DNA of 43,887 bases from Occallatibacter sp. (GTDB lineage Bacteria > Acidobacteriota > Terriglobia > Terriglobales > Acidobacteriaceae), in the NCBI GenBank assembly GCA_031296165.1, contig JARLGF010000014.1, positions 1-43,887 of the forward strand, given 5' to 3'. The notes under the pieces are model-generated. The model made no database searches, had not been told where the DNA came from, and saw only the letters and a program-made list of their open reading frames with translations. Positions 34,797 through 43,708 of this stretch are shown here, in pieces. The position numbers were made by a program, and so were the translations under genes. The number at the start of each line of letters is the position of its first letter. Positions within the stretch are counted from its first letter, which is position 1.

Positions 34797-35882
34797 TTAC
34801 ACAAAATCCCGGTGTGCGGGAAATCCTGGAATACTATGCGCCTGCAGCGCTGCCTGCACCACGGCACGAGCCATGACTTCCGCGGCAATGGCGCCGATCA
34901 TTCCTGCATTCACGCGCAGCTTCAACGCACCTGTACTGAGAGCAAAGATGGTGTCGCCGTCGCTCATCGTGTGCACGGGGTTGATGCTCCGCGCAAGTCC
35001 GTCGTGCGCCATCTGGGCAATCTTGGTAGTTTCGGCCTTGTCGAATTCCAGGTTGGATGCGACCGCGCCAATCGTCGTATTAGTGCCGATTGGCGGCAGC
35101 ACCACTCCATGTCCCTGGAGAATCTCCGCTATCGAATCGCGGAATCCGCGCCCTTCTGCCTTGCGCGCGCCGGCAAGAATATGTCCCGTATGCGGATCGC
35201 GAATGTCGCCCACGGCGTTGACGGCAACCAGCGCGCCGACGACGATGCCGCTGTCCTTGAGCCGGATGCTGGCTGTGCCGATACCAGCCTTCATCGCAAA
35301 CTCTCCGCCAAAAAGCTTGCCGACCGTGGCTCCGGCTCCAGCTCCCACGTTGCCCTGCTGCACGGGACTGGAAGAAGCCGCCAGCGCAGCCTGATAGCCG
35401 GCCTCGGCATTGGGACGAATCTTCGGATTGCCGACACCGAGATCGAAGAGAATCGCGGCTGGCACAATCGGCACCACGCCGAGAGTTCCCACCTTCTGGC
35501 CCAGGCCGTGCTCTTCAAGATAGCGGACCACGCCGGTGGCCGCATCCAGTCCATACGCGCTTCCGCCGGAGAGCAGAATGGCCTGCACTTTCTGCACCAT
35601 GTCGATCGGATTCAGCAAGTCCGTCTCGCGCGTTCCCGGCGCCGAGCCTCTCACGTCCACGCCGCCCACAGCGCCGGCCTCGGCCAGAATCACCGTGCAT
35701 CCGGTGGGCCGTTCCTTGAGCGTGTAATGGCCAACTTTCAGGCCCTCCACATCCGTAAGGGAGCCGCCAGAAACGAGGTTCTCGTGGGCATCCGGCTGAA
35801 GCGGTGCGCCCGATGCCCACGCAGAAGTCTGCAGGACAAAAGGCAACCCCATCAAGGTTTTGTTGAAATCGCGCCGTTCCAT
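34797..35882 (-). CDS. P1-family (S58) aminopeptidase, Tat-exported
   Basis: A 361-residue peptidase of the DmpA/P1 (S58) family, N-terminal-nucleophile enzymes that cleave L- or D-amino-acid amides, beta-peptides and short peptides. The N-terminus MERRDFNKTLMGLPFVLQTSAWASG has a twin-arginine RRDFNK motif followed by a hydrophobic stretch, predicting Tat export. Family blocks include SLTDVEGLKVGHYTLKERPTGCTVILAE, DLLNPIDMVQKVQAILLSGGSAYGLDAATGVVRYLEE and NVGAGAGATVGK. GTNTTIGAVASN (around residues 267-277) is the likely self-cleavage region, where Thr 269 or 270 would be the nucleophile by analogy with DmpA. It is upstream of the Oar receptor on the same strand, with a 282-bp gap. Confidence 0.9.
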   Translation of the reverse strand: MERRDFNKTLMGLPFVLQTSAWASGAPLQPDAHENLVSGGSLTDVEGLKVGHYTLKERPTGCTVILAEAGAVGGVDVRGSAPGTRETDLLNPIDMVQKVQAILLSGGSAYGLDAATGVVRYLEEHGLGQKVGTLGVVPIVPAAILFDLGVGNPKIRPNAEAGYQAALAASSSPVQQGNVGAGAGATVGKLFGGEFAMKAGIGTASIRLKDSGIVVGALVAVNAVGDIRDPHTGHILAGARKAEGRGFRDSIAEILQGHGVVLPPIGTNTTIGAVASNLEFDKAETTKIAQMAHDGLARSINPVHTMSDGDTIFALSTGALKLRVNAGMIGAIAAEVMARAVVQAALQAHSIPGFPAHRDFV

Positions 35883-36275
35883 TCGACCTCACATTTTTCT
35901 GTTGGTTTGCTTCCTTGCTCCGGGCCGTTTTAGGCCCGCTGCTCTCTGCCGGTCAACGCTCTATCGCGCCCGTAATCTCTTCCTGAAGCTGCCTCTGGAT
36001 CAATCCCCATGTATCGCCAGCAAAACCATCAAATCGTTTTGTGCACACCATGCCAACTAATAGCTATTGTACCTGTGGACTCTACGTAAGTATTCGTAAC
36101 CAGTCGAAGAGGAATCGCTAACTTGCGGAGGGAATCGGTGGTAGTATCGAGAAGATTTCTGGCAGATAGTCCCAGCCTTCCACTTGTCCCTTAACCTGCG
36201 ACGATGGGCCTGCTTCCACCAACGCATTGGCCATGATTGCGATCGAACCGCTGGGCACGGAGTCCTTCAGACACC
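35883..36275. other. Divergent promoter region of the peptidase and symporter genes
   Basis: There is no gene in this stretch. A small hairpin CGGGCC/GGCCCG (35921-35938, 6-nt loop) lies in the 5' leader of the peptidase gene about 40-55 bp from its start. AT-rich DNA from about 36040 to 36100 probably holds the promoters. No clear operator is recognised. Confidence 0.4.
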
Positions 36276-37700
36276 ATGAATATTTATCTCGCGGCTCTGC
36301 TTGTCTATGCAGTTTTTCTGATGGCGCTCGGTGTGTTTCTCGGCAGGCGCGTCAACACCTCGGCGGATTTTCTGGTGGCCGGCCGCGGCATGGGCGCGGG
36401 AACGCTCTTCGCAACCTTTCTTGCCGCTAACATCGGCGCCGGTTCCACGGTGGGCGCAACCGGGCTGGGGTATCGCTTTGGATTGTCCGCCTGGTGGTGG
36501 GTTGGCTCGGCCAGCATCGGCACGCTGCTGCTTTCGCAATTCCTTGGGCCGCGCATCTGGGAGATCGCCAAGCGGCACCGGCTGGCAACACTCGGCGATT
36601 ATCTGGAGTACCGCTACAACAAAGCGGTAAAAGCCGTGGTTGCCGTTCTGTTCTGGTTTGGCGCGCTCGCAATTCTTGCCGCGCAGTTGATTGCCATCTC
36701 CTGGATTCTTAACGCGGTCATAGGACTGCCAAAATGGGAGGGCTGCTGCATCGGCGGCATGGTTGCCATCATCTATTGCACGGCCGGCGGACTGATGGGT
36801 TCCGCCATCGTGAACCGTTTTGAGCTGGCCATCACCATGTCCGGCCTACTGCTTGCCGTACCTTTCTCCATCCACGCATTGGGAGGCTGGAATCATATCC
36901 ATCTGCTCATCAGCCAGCAGAGCGGCAACCCTATCGCGGTGCAAAACCAATTCAGTTTTTTTGGAGCTGGCGGCAGGCAGATCTTTGCGTGGATCGCCAT
37001 TCTTCTGCCGTCGTTCATGGTCTCTCCGGGGCTGATCCAGAAGCTGTACGGCGCACGCGACGCGCGCACAGTACGCCTCGGCATCGGTCTGAATTCTCTA
37101 GGGCAGGCCATCTTTGCATTTGTTCCGCCGCTGCTGGGGCTGTGCGCGCTGGCGGCATTTCCGCATCTCCAGAATCCTGAGCTCGCCTTGCCCGCAACGA
37201 TGAAGCTGCTTTTGCCCCGCTGGCTTGGCATCTGGACCCTGGCTTCCATCTTTTCCGCAGAACTGAGCGCCACGGATGCCATCCTCTTCATGCTTTCCAG
37301 TTCCCTGGCTGTCGATCTCTACAAAACTTTTCTGAACCCCAAGGTCACAGGACAGAAACTGCTCGCCGCCAGCCGTATCTTCTGCGTGGGCTCCGGGGTC
37401 GCCGGGGTTTTGCTGGCCATCGTGCTGCCGTCCATCATTGCCGCCATCAGCATCTTTTACGGACTGATTGCCGTGGTGCTGTTCGTGCCGGTCATTGCCG
37501 GACTCTATTTCCGGCGAGTGTTGCCGGCGGCTGCGTTAAGCAGCATTGCTGTCGCGCTTGGAACCACACTCATCACCGGTTTTCTGACTCATGGACACGG
37601 ATGGAGCTTCTTCTCTCCACAGGCGCTTGGCATCTTCGCCGCGGCGCTGGTTGTAATGAGCTTTCGCTTTCTCCCGTCAAGGCCAGAGCCAGCATCCTGA
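36276..37700 (+). CDS. Sodium:solute symporter family protein
   Basis: A 474-residue inner-membrane transporter of the SSS family, with about 13 transmembrane helices. The start is ATG 36276 (MNIYLAALLVYAVF). GGAG is 13 bases upstream, somewhat far. Recognisable features are the TM1 LALGVFLGRRVNTSADFLVAGRGMG-like region, the FLAANIGAGSTVGATGLGYRFGLSAWWW sodium-site helix, and RLATLGDYLEYRYNKAVKAV in the loop before TM4. The substrate could be a sugar, amino acid or carboxylate. Its position after an aminopeptidase and an amino-sugar locus would suit uptake of sugars or amino acids released outside the cell, but this is not proven. Confidence 0.9.
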   Translation: MNIYLAALLVYAVFLMALGVFLGRRVNTSADFLVAGRGMGAGTLFATFLAANIGAGSTVGATGLGYRFGLSAWWWVGSASIGTLLLSQFLGPRIWEIAKRHRLATLGDYLEYRYNKAVKAVVAVLFWFGALAILAAQLIAISWILNAVIGLPKWEGCCIGGMVAIIYCTAGGLMGSAIVNRFELAITMSGLLLAVPFSIHALGGWNHIHLLISQQSGNPIAVQNQFSFFGAGGRQIFAWIAILLPSFMVSPGLIQKLYGARDARTVRLGIGLNSLGQAIFAFVPPLLGLCALAAFPHLQNPELALPATMKLLLPRWLGIWTLASIFSAELSATDAILFMLSSSLAVDLYKTFLNPKVTGQKLLAASRIFCVGSGVAGVLLAIVLPSIIAAISIFYGLIAVVLFVPVIAGLYFRRVLPAAALSSIAVALGTTLITGFLTHGHGWSFFSPQALGIFAAALVVMSFRFLPSRPEPAS

Positions 37701-37896
37701 CTTTCGCGCATTGGCGCACTATGCGACAATCCAAGTGTCGATGCGGTACGCCCATAGGTCCCCGGAACACGAACCGTTGACACGCTTTTGCAGCGGAAAG
37801 TGATGGCGGCCCAATCGACGGCCAGAAGTTTCCGCAGGAGCGGAAGTGAGGCATAATGTCTTATAGATTAGTTGGATTAAATGAGTTAGTAGAAAC

Positions 37897-37981
37897 GCGA
37901 AAGTGGCGGAATTGGCAGACGCACCAGACTTAGGATCTGGCGGAGCAATCCATGGGGGTTCGAGTCCCCCCTTTCGCACCA
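37897..37981 (+). tRNA. tRNA-Leu (anticodon TAG)
   Basis: An 85-nt class II tRNA with encoded CCA. The acceptor stem GCGAAAG (37897-37903) pairs with CTTTCGC (37971-37977). The anticodon stem CCAGA/TCTGG encloses the loop CTTAGGA with anticodon TAG (37931-37933). The variable arm is long, as leucine tRNAs require. The T-loop reads GTTCGAGTC between GGGGG and CCCCC. Anticodon UAG reads CUA and probably other CUN codons. Confidence 0.97.
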
Positions 37982-38053
37982 ATCCTTATCGGCATTCCGC
38001 AACGCAATGAATTTCACTGCAAGTAGCATCGCGCCCCCTGAGCCAAACTGCGT

Positions 38054-39271
38054 CTATACTCGGGCCTGCTGCTGGCGAGCCCACGCCATCACATTGGCTG
38101 GCGCGCGGTTCTGCTTCAATTCGCTCGCCATGAAGCGCATGTAGGGATCGATGTGATGAAAGAAGTGCTTATATCCCGCGCAGAGATAATTCAACCCCGG
38201 CTCGCCCGACGCGGTCTTGAGAAAGCGATGCTTGGGGCACTCTCCGTTGCAGGCAAAACGCACATCGCATTCGATGCAGTCCGTGGGCAGCCCAGCTTCC
38301 TTGGCATTGCCGAAGCGAACCTGCTGCGGCAACACCGCCAGCGCGGCCAGAGGGCGCTCCAGAATATTGCCGAGCTTGTTGTCGGGATAAACGAAGTGAT
38401 CGCAGGAGTAGAGGTCTCCATTGTGCTCCATCACCAGCGCCGAGCCGCATGTGCGCGCAAAAACGCAAAGGCTCTGATCCATTCCCATCCATGATTCCAG
38501 AGCTACATCGAAGAGATTGACAAACGTCCGCGCCACGTCCGCGCGCACCCATTCATCAAAGATAGTCTGCAGGAAAATGCCGTACTGCAAGGGCTCGACA
38601 GACCACTCGGAAACCGCCGTCTGACCATGCGCGTATGGCTTAAGCAGGCGCAGGCCGCTGGTATCCGGCTCCGCGGCAATCTCTTCCACAATCGGAATGA
38701 ACTGCAGATACTGGCTGCCGATTTCCTTCAAATACCTGTACACTTCAAGCGGCTTGTAGGCGCTCTTGCGGTTGACTACCGTAAGGGTGTTGAACTCGAC
38801 TCCATGCCGCTTGAGCACATCCAGTCCGCGCAGCACGCGGGCGTGCGTAGACTGGCCGCCCTTGTCCACGCGGTAGGCATCGTGAATCTCCGCGGGGCCG
38901 TCGATGGAAATGCCGATCAGAAATCCGTTTCTGGCCAGAAACTCGCCCCATTGATCGTCAAGCAGCGTGCCGTTGGTCTGGAATGCGTTCTCGATCTTCT
39001 TGCCGCCGCTGTATTTCGCCTGCAAAGCCACCGCGCGCTCAAAGAACGGGACACCGAGAAGCGTGGGCTCGCCGCCCTGCCAGGCAAAGGTAATCGCGGG
39101 CGCGGACTGCGACTGAATGTATTGGCGAATGTAGGATTCGAGCAGCTCATCCTTCATCCTGAAGTTTTTCTGGTCCCCGTACAGGTTCTCTTTTTCAAGG
39201 TAATAGCAATAGGTGCAATCGAGATTGCAAATAGGCCCGATGGGCTTGATCATGATTTGAAAATTGGCCAT
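38054..39271 (-). CDS. Anaerobic sulfatase maturase (radical SAM, SPASM)
   Basis: A 405-residue radical-SAM enzyme from ATG 39271 (MANFQIMIKPIGPICNLDCTYCYY). It converts the active-site Cys or Ser of sulfatases to formylglycine. The radical-SAM cluster is CNLDCTYC (Cys 15, 19, 22). The SPASM region brings the extra clusters: CVFARTCGSALVMEHNGDLYSCDHFVYPDNKLGNI followed by DCIECDVRFACNGECPKHRF, the arrangement of anSME. ISIDGP and AFQTNGTLL match the family. No sulfatase gene is in the window, so its substrates are encoded elsewhere. It ends a sulfur-related run of genes on the minus strand, which may be functional: sulfatases free sulfate, and the neighbours assimilate it. Confidence 0.93.
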   Translation of the reverse strand: MANFQIMIKPIGPICNLDCTYCYYLEKENLYGDQKNFRMKDELLESYIRQYIQSQSAPAITFAWQGGEPTLLGVPFFERAVALQAKYSGGKKIENAFQTNGTLLDDQWGEFLARNGFLIGISIDGPAEIHDAYRVDKGGQSTHARVLRGLDVLKRHGVEFNTLTVVNRKSAYKPLEVYRYLKEIGSQYLQFIPIVEEIAAEPDTSGLRLLKPYAHGQTAVSEWSVEPLQYGIFLQTIFDEWVRADVARTFVNLFDVALESWMGMDQSLCVFARTCGSALVMEHNGDLYSCDHFVYPDNKLGNILERPLAALAVLPQQVRFGNAKEAGLPTDCIECDVRFACNGECPKHRFLKTASGEPGLNYLCAGYKHFFHHIDPYMRFMASELKQNRAPANVMAWARQQQARV

Positions 39272-39330
39272 AACAGGGAAGTATCCTTCCGGGTCATTGT
39301 ACGATGCAAGCCTGCTCGATTTGTATTTTC

Positions 39331-40098
39331 TTAATGTGCAACGGCCCACGCCTGATAGCTATTAAAGATAAATTGACTTCCGAGTATCAGCAGCCAGACC
39401 CAGAGCGCAAAACGCAGCGGACGGCGCGGGATGCGGCTGCCCAGCAGGGTTCCGCCGATGGCTCCGGCAACGCCTCCGGAAATAAGTTCCAGCAGCAGTT
39501 GCGGATTGGTGGCGTGCGAGAACCAATGCGCGCCGCTGCCCAAAAGCGAGACGGTGAAACCGAAGAGGATGTCTGTGCCGACGACTTGTGCAGGGATCAA
39601 AGGAGTGAGACTGAGCAGCGCGGCGCTGCCCAGTGCGCCCGCTCCGGCTGAGGAGAAGCCAACCTCGGCGCCTACCGGAAACATCAGCCATGAGAGCAAG
39701 GGACTGCGGTCGCGCGCCTCGCGATTCTGCTTCAAGGGGCGGAAGAAATTGAAAATCTGCCAGCTTGCGGTCGTAATCAGGATTGAGCCGAGAAGCGCGT
39801 TCAGCAGGTTCTGCGATCCAGTGGTGATGAGATGCTTCAGGAGCAGTGAACCGACAAGAACGCCGGGCGCACCGCCCAGAAGCATGAACCCCAGAGTCCG
39901 CCAGGCCACATTGCGGCGGAAGATCTGCGCCGGCACAAGAATCAATTTGACGGCAGCGGAGAAGGTGAGGCCGATGCCAACTGCGACGGGCGCGGGGACA
40001 TGAAGAAACAGAACCAGGATGGGCACGGTGATGGTGCCCGCGCCCACGCCGGTCAATGCAATCGATAGTGCGATCAGGAACCCGATCAAGTAATGCAT
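39331..40098 (-). CDS. TauE/SafE-family sulfite/organosulfur permease
   Basis: A 255-residue inner-membrane protein with about eight helices. The family opening GFLIALSIALTGVGAGTITVPILVLFLHVPAPVAVGIGLTFSAAVKLI and the mid-protein repeat VGAEVGFSSAGAGALGSAALLSLTPLIPAQVVGTDILFGFTVSLLGS are characteristic. Members export sulfite or move sulfoacetate, taurine or sulfate. It lies 30 bp downstream of cysH, so it is probably the fourth gene of the cys operon and may handle sulfite made by CysH or carry sulfate. Confidence 0.9.
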   Translation of the reverse strand: MHYLIGFLIALSIALTGVGAGTITVPILVLFLHVPAPVAVGIGLTFSAAVKLILVPAQIFRRNVAWRTLGFMLLGGAPGVLVGSLLLKHLITTGSQNLLNALLGSILITTASWQIFNFFRPLKQNREARDRSPLLSWLMFPVGAEVGFSSAGAGALGSAALLSLTPLIPAQVVGTDILFGFTVSLLGSGAHWFSHATNPQLLLELISGGVAGAIGGTLLGSRIPRRPLRFALWVWLLILGSQFIFNSYQAWAVAH

Positions 40099-40128
40099 TC
40101 TTTTGCCTTCAGACTATGTAAACCAGTT

Positions 40129-40827
40129 CTACTTCGCCGGTGCTGCCTCAATGTGAATGCCGCACTCAACTTTGCGGCCAGCCCAGCGTCCCGAACGCGG
40201 ATCGTTGGGATCGGTTGGAAGCGAAGTACAAGGCTCGCAGCCAATCGAGGAGTAACCGCGCTCGTAGAGCGACAGCAGAGGAATCGAGAACTGTTCGCAG
40301 GCGTACCAGACATCGCGCGTGGTCCACGCAGCCAGCGGTGCAAGCTTGAGCACCTGCTTGCCTCCGGGAAGCGTGAAGAACGCTTCTTCCTCAAGAGCCG
40401 TGCGGCTCCTGGCTTGCTCGCGGCGCAAACCGGTGAGCCAGACGCGATAGCCGGCGACGGCCTTGAAGAGCGGCTCAACCTTGCGCAGTTTGCAGCACTG
40501 GTCAGGTGACGACTGATACAGCAGGCCATGCTCCGCCTCCTGCTCGGCAACGGTCTTTTCCGGCAACAGGTTGACCAGGTTCAGATTCCACTCGCGCGCA
40601 ATGCGATCGCGATAGGCATAGGTCTCCGCAAAGTGATACCCCGTATCGAGAAACAGAATCGGAATGCGAGAATCCAATTCGAGTGCGAGTTTTGTCAGCA
40701 ACACGTCTTCCGCCTGGAAGCTGCAGGTAAGGCACACATCGGGCTTGCCGGTGATGACTCGAGCAAGAGCAGCGCGTACCTGGTCCAACAGATGATTTAC
40801 CTGCGAATCGATCTCAGCAGTACTCAT
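40129..40827 (-). CDS. cysH: Adenylylsulfate (APS) reductase
   Basis: Reduces activated sulfate to sulfite in assimilatory sulfate reduction. The 232-residue protein has the PAPS/APS reductase fold (LTCSFQAEDVLLTKLAL, LFLDTGYHFAETYAYRD). It also has the four [4Fe-4S] cysteines of the APS-specific, plant/Pseudomonas-type enzyme: CC (Cys 111-112) and CEPC (Cys 197, 200). The catalytic ECGIH (Cys 222) is near the C-terminus. Enzymes with this signature use APS directly and do not need PAPS. The ATG shares one base with the cysN stop (TAATG), so translation is coupled. Confidence 0.94.
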   Translation of the reverse strand: MSTAEIDSQVNHLLDQVRAALARVITGKPDVCLTCSFQAEDVLLTKLALELDSRIPILFLDTGYHFAETYAYRDRIAREWNLNLVNLLPEKTVAEQEAEHGLLYQSSPDQCCKLRKVEPLFKAVAGYRVWLTGLRREQARSRTALEEEAFFTLPGGKQVLKLAPLAAWTTRDVWYACEQFSIPLLSLYERGYSSIGCEPCTSLPTDPNDPRSGRWAGRKVECGIHIEAAPAK

Positions 40828-42551
40828 TACAAATCCGCCTTTTCCGATGAGATGAAGATGCCCGCGCTGTGCAGCAACTGGTGGACGGCGGAGATCGCCT
40901 TGATGGATTCGTCCGCTTCGAGAGCAATCTGCCGGCCTTCCGTGCGCGCGGTAAGCGAATCGCTTTCATTGGCGCGAATAACAAGCGCAAGCAGACCGGA
41001 TTGCGCGTGCAAGGCAGTAACGGTTTCAAGCAGACCGGGGTGCTGGAGAAAGTCTTCAGCGCCGGCTGCGACGCGCACGGTAACCGCGCCCACCACAAAC
41101 AGCGAACGTTCGATGGCGTCGATTAGTTCCATGGGGCCGGTGAGTTCGAGAACGCCGCCGCGGTGCCCCCAGCGCGCTTCCCTTTCGCCCTTAGTTACCG
41201 GTCCCCATTCCACTGTCTGGATGGGTTCGCCCGCTGCTGAATAGCCGGATGCTGCAGTAATCATGCCCGCGGCAACCGTGCTGTTGGTTTCGGCGTCGAT
41301 AAGAATAAAAGCGCCGGTGCCGCGATTTTCGCCGTAGAGGTCGAGCGCAATGGGGCGCAGCAGATTAAGCGCAACCACGCCGATTTCGTTCATCGCCAGC
41401 GTCTCTGCAGGTACATGCGCCAGGTTGCCGATGTCGGTGCGGTGCTCGATAGATGAAACGAATGCAGGCACGGTCTGGCTGGTGTGCTTGAGCAGGTAGC
41501 GCGCATGGAGTTTAAGCGGTCGTTGATCCATCCACACCAGCGCGGCTTCAGCGCTCTTGGCAACGGTCGCCGGCGTCTGAGAGGAAACAATCAGATCGCC
41601 GCGGCTGATGTCGAGTTCCTGGTTCAGCACCAGCGTTACCGAGAGTGGTGCGCGCGCCTCGGCAAGATCTCCATCCCAGGTCACGATGCGTGCGACCTCG
41701 GCGCTCCTGCCTGAAGGAAGCGCCGTAATTTTGTCGCCGGGACGAACCGTTCCGGAAGCAATCTGTCCAGCAAAGCCGCGGAAGGTGTGGTCGGGCCGCA
41801 GAACCCGCTGCACGGGAAAACGAAAGGCTTCCACGCTGGTATCGAGCGAAGACGGCAGGGACTCAAGCAGCTCCAGCAGCGACGGGCCGCTGTACCAGGG
41901 CATGGCGCCGGAACGATGAACAATGTTGTCTCCGGCAAGCGCGCTGACCGGAACAAAGATCGCCTCGACCGGCGAGCCGGTATCGGCCGCGATCTGATCC
42001 AGAACGGAAGTGAAATCGGACTCGATGGCGCGGAAGGCTGCTTCGTCGTAGCCGATGAGATCCATCTTGTTCACGGCGACCAGTACATGCCGCACGCGCA
42101 ACAGCGAAGCAATGTAAGCATGACGACGCGACTGCACCAGTACGCCTTTGCTGGCGTCGATCAGCACCACCGCCGCATCGGCCGTCGAGGCCCCGGTAGC
42201 CATGTTGCGCGTGTACTGCTCGTGGCCGGGCGTGTCCGCGATGATGAACTTGCGCCGCGGTGTGGAGAAATAGCGATAGGCCACATCGATGGTGATGCCT
42301 TGTTCGCGTTCGGCACGCAACCCATCGGTAAGCAGGGCGAAATCGATCTGCCCAGGCGCGGTGGTTCCCTTGCCTTCAATGGAGCGCACCTGGTCTTCGT
42401 AGACGGAATGCGAATCGTAAAGCAGGCGGCCAATCAATGTGGATTTTCCATCGTCCACGCTGCCTGCCGTCGAAAAGCGCAGCAAATCCTTGCCGCGTTC
42501 CTGCCGGAGAAATTCGTCGATCGAAAAATTGGGAGCAGCAATCGTGGCCAT
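40827..42551 (-). CDS. cysN: Sulfate adenylyltransferase GTPase subunit with degenerate APS-kinase-like C-terminus
   Basis: The GTPase subunit of ATP sulfurylase that, with CysD, makes APS. The 574-residue protein has an EF-Tu-like GTPase domain (GSVDDGKS 30-37, DTPGH 106-110, NKMD 161-164) and two beta-barrel domains to about 455. The last ~120 residues resemble the start of an APS-kinase (CysC) domain: GEREARWGHRGGVLELTG matches the junction region of CysNC proteins. The following P-loop (usual G-L-S-G-A-G-K-S) is replaced by PMELIDAIERSL, and no kinase DGDNVR-like motif follows. The kinase half therefore appears inactive. The cysD stop directly abuts this start. Confidence 0.93.
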   Translation of the reverse strand: MATIAAPNFSIDEFLRQERGKDLLRFSTAGSVDDGKSTLIGRLLYDSHSVYEDQVRSIEGKGTTAPGQIDFALLTDGLRAEREQGITIDVAYRYFSTPRRKFIIADTPGHEQYTRNMATGASTADAAVVLIDASKGVLVQSRRHAYIASLLRVRHVLVAVNKMDLIGYDEAAFRAIESDFTSVLDQIAADTGSPVEAIFVPVSALAGDNIVHRSGAMPWYSGPSLLELLESLPSSLDTSVEAFRFPVQRVLRPDHTFRGFAGQIASGTVRPGDKITALPSGRSAEVARIVTWDGDLAEARAPLSVTLVLNQELDISRGDLIVSSQTPATVAKSAEAALVWMDQRPLKLHARYLLKHTSQTVPAFVSSIEHRTDIGNLAHVPAETLAMNEIGVVALNLLRPIALDLYGENRGTGAFILIDAETNSTVAAGMITAASGYSAAGEPIQTVEWGPVTKGEREARWGHRGGVLELTGPMELIDAIERSLFVVGAVTVRVAAGAEDFLQHPGLLETVTALHAQSGLLALVIRANESDSLTARTEGRQIALEADESIKAISAVHQLLHSAGIFISSEKADL

Positions 42552-43508
42552 TTAGAAATATCCCTCCCGCTTCTTGATCTCCATGGAGCCTTCCTGGTCG
42601 TGGTCAATCACGCGATTGGCGCGCTCGGAGGAGCGGAAAGAGAGCAGCTCTGCGATGATGGCGGGAATGGTATCCGCGTCGGAACGAATGGCGCCGGTGC
42701 ATGGGCTGCAACCCAGCGAACGCAGCCGCGACTTGACCATCTGCGGCTGCTCGCCCGCCCGCGCCACAAATGCCTGCTCAATAGGCAGCAGCGCATCGCC
42801 GCGCACATACATGGGGCGCTCCTTGGCAAAGTAGAGATCCACAACTGGAATCTTCTCTTCGTGGATGTATTGCCACACGTCCATCTCAGTCCAGTTGGAA
42901 AGCGGGAAAACGCGAATGCTCTCGCCGGGATGAATGCGTGCGTTGTAAAGATTCCACAGCTCGGGGCGCTGATTCTTCGGATCCCACTGCCCGGCGCTGT
43001 CGCGGAAGGAGTAGATGCGCTCCTTGGCGCGGGACTTCTCTTCATCGCGGCGCGCGCCGCCGAAGGCCGCATCGAAGTTGTAGTGCTTGAGCGCGTCGAG
43101 CAGCGCCTGCGTCTTCAGCAGGCCGCAGCAGCGCTTGGTGTCCAGTGCGATGGGATTGGTGCCCGCGGCGATGGCGGTTTCATTACGCCAGACCAGCAGT
43201 TCCGCGCCGACCGATCGGGCCAACTCGTCGCGGAAGGTGATCATCTCGGCAAACTTGAATCCGGTATCCACATGCAGCAGGGGAAACGGAATCGGCGCCG
43301 GATAAAAGGCCTTCTGCGCAAGCCGCAACATGACGGATGAATCCTTGCCGATGGAGTAGAGCATCACCGGACGCTCGAACTCGGAGGCGACTTCGCGCAG
43401 GATGTGGATGCTTTCCGCTTCTAGCAGGCGCAAGTGACTCAGGCGCGGCGGAGCGGGAGCGCTGGTTGGCGGTGATGACTGGAGAACTTCGCTTGCAGCA
43501 GACGGCAT
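42552..43508 (-). CDS. cysD: Sulfate adenylyltransferase subunit 2
   Basis: The ATP-pyrophosphatase-fold catalytic subunit of ATP sulfurylase. From ATG 43508 (GAGG six bases upstream) it has 318 residues. An upstream in-frame start at 43562 adds a non-conserved leader. Family motifs: [40 protein letters not shown] (PP-loop SIGKDSS), [22 protein letters not shown], and the C-terminal [15 protein letters not shown] with KKREGYF. It is the first gene of the operon cysD-cysN-cysH-tauE, so its long leader is the likely control point. Confidence 0.95.
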   Translation of the reverse strand: MPSAASEVLQSSPPTSAPAPPRLSHLRLLEAESIHILREVASEFERPVMLYSIGKDSSVMLRLAQKAFYPAPIPFPLLHVDTGFKFAEMITFRDELARSVGAELLVWRNETAIAAGTNPIALDTKRCCGLLKTQALLDALKHYNFDAAFGGARRDEEKSRAKERIYSFRDSAGQWDPKNQRPELWNLYNARIHPGESIRVFPLSNWTEMDVWQYIHEEKIPVVDLYFAKERPMYVRGDALLPIEQAFVARAGEQPQMVKSRLRSLGCSPCTGAIRSDADTIPAIIAELLSFRSSERANRVIDHDQEGSMEIKKREGYF

Positions 43509-43566
43509 GCATGACCTCTTTATGTACGGGAGAGGCTGAAGGCCGGAGCAAAGCGAAAACAACCCG

Positions 43567-43650
43567 GCTGATCAGCTACGGGTGTGTCTTCTGAATCGAT
43601 TGTGCAGGAAGATCAGAGACTAGCAGGTACACCCGTCGAAGATGTTCGAC
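43567..43650 (-). promoter_or_regulatory. Candidate structured leader RNA upstream of cysD
   Basis: The cysD leader holds an 8-bp long-range stem ACGGGTGT (43578-43585) / ACACCCGT (43629-43636), a hairpin GTCGAA-GATG-TTCGAC (43635-43650), and a palindrome GCTGATCAGC (43567-43576), all 55-145 nt upstream of the start. The first two stems share bases 43635-43636, so they could be partly exclusive, as in switching leaders. No known riboswitch (SAM, T-box) is recognised. Confidence 0.35.
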
Positions 43651-43708
43651 AGGCAACAACAAGAGCGGCTTTGAGAAGCACAAACCATGTGTAAATTCAT
43701 AGTAACAA

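Noticed and set aside
37719..37982. Open frame on the minus strand translating as GLEPPWIAPPDPKSGASANSATF
   Set aside because: It is the antisense of tRNA-Leu (37897-37981); this peptide is a well-known spurious translation.
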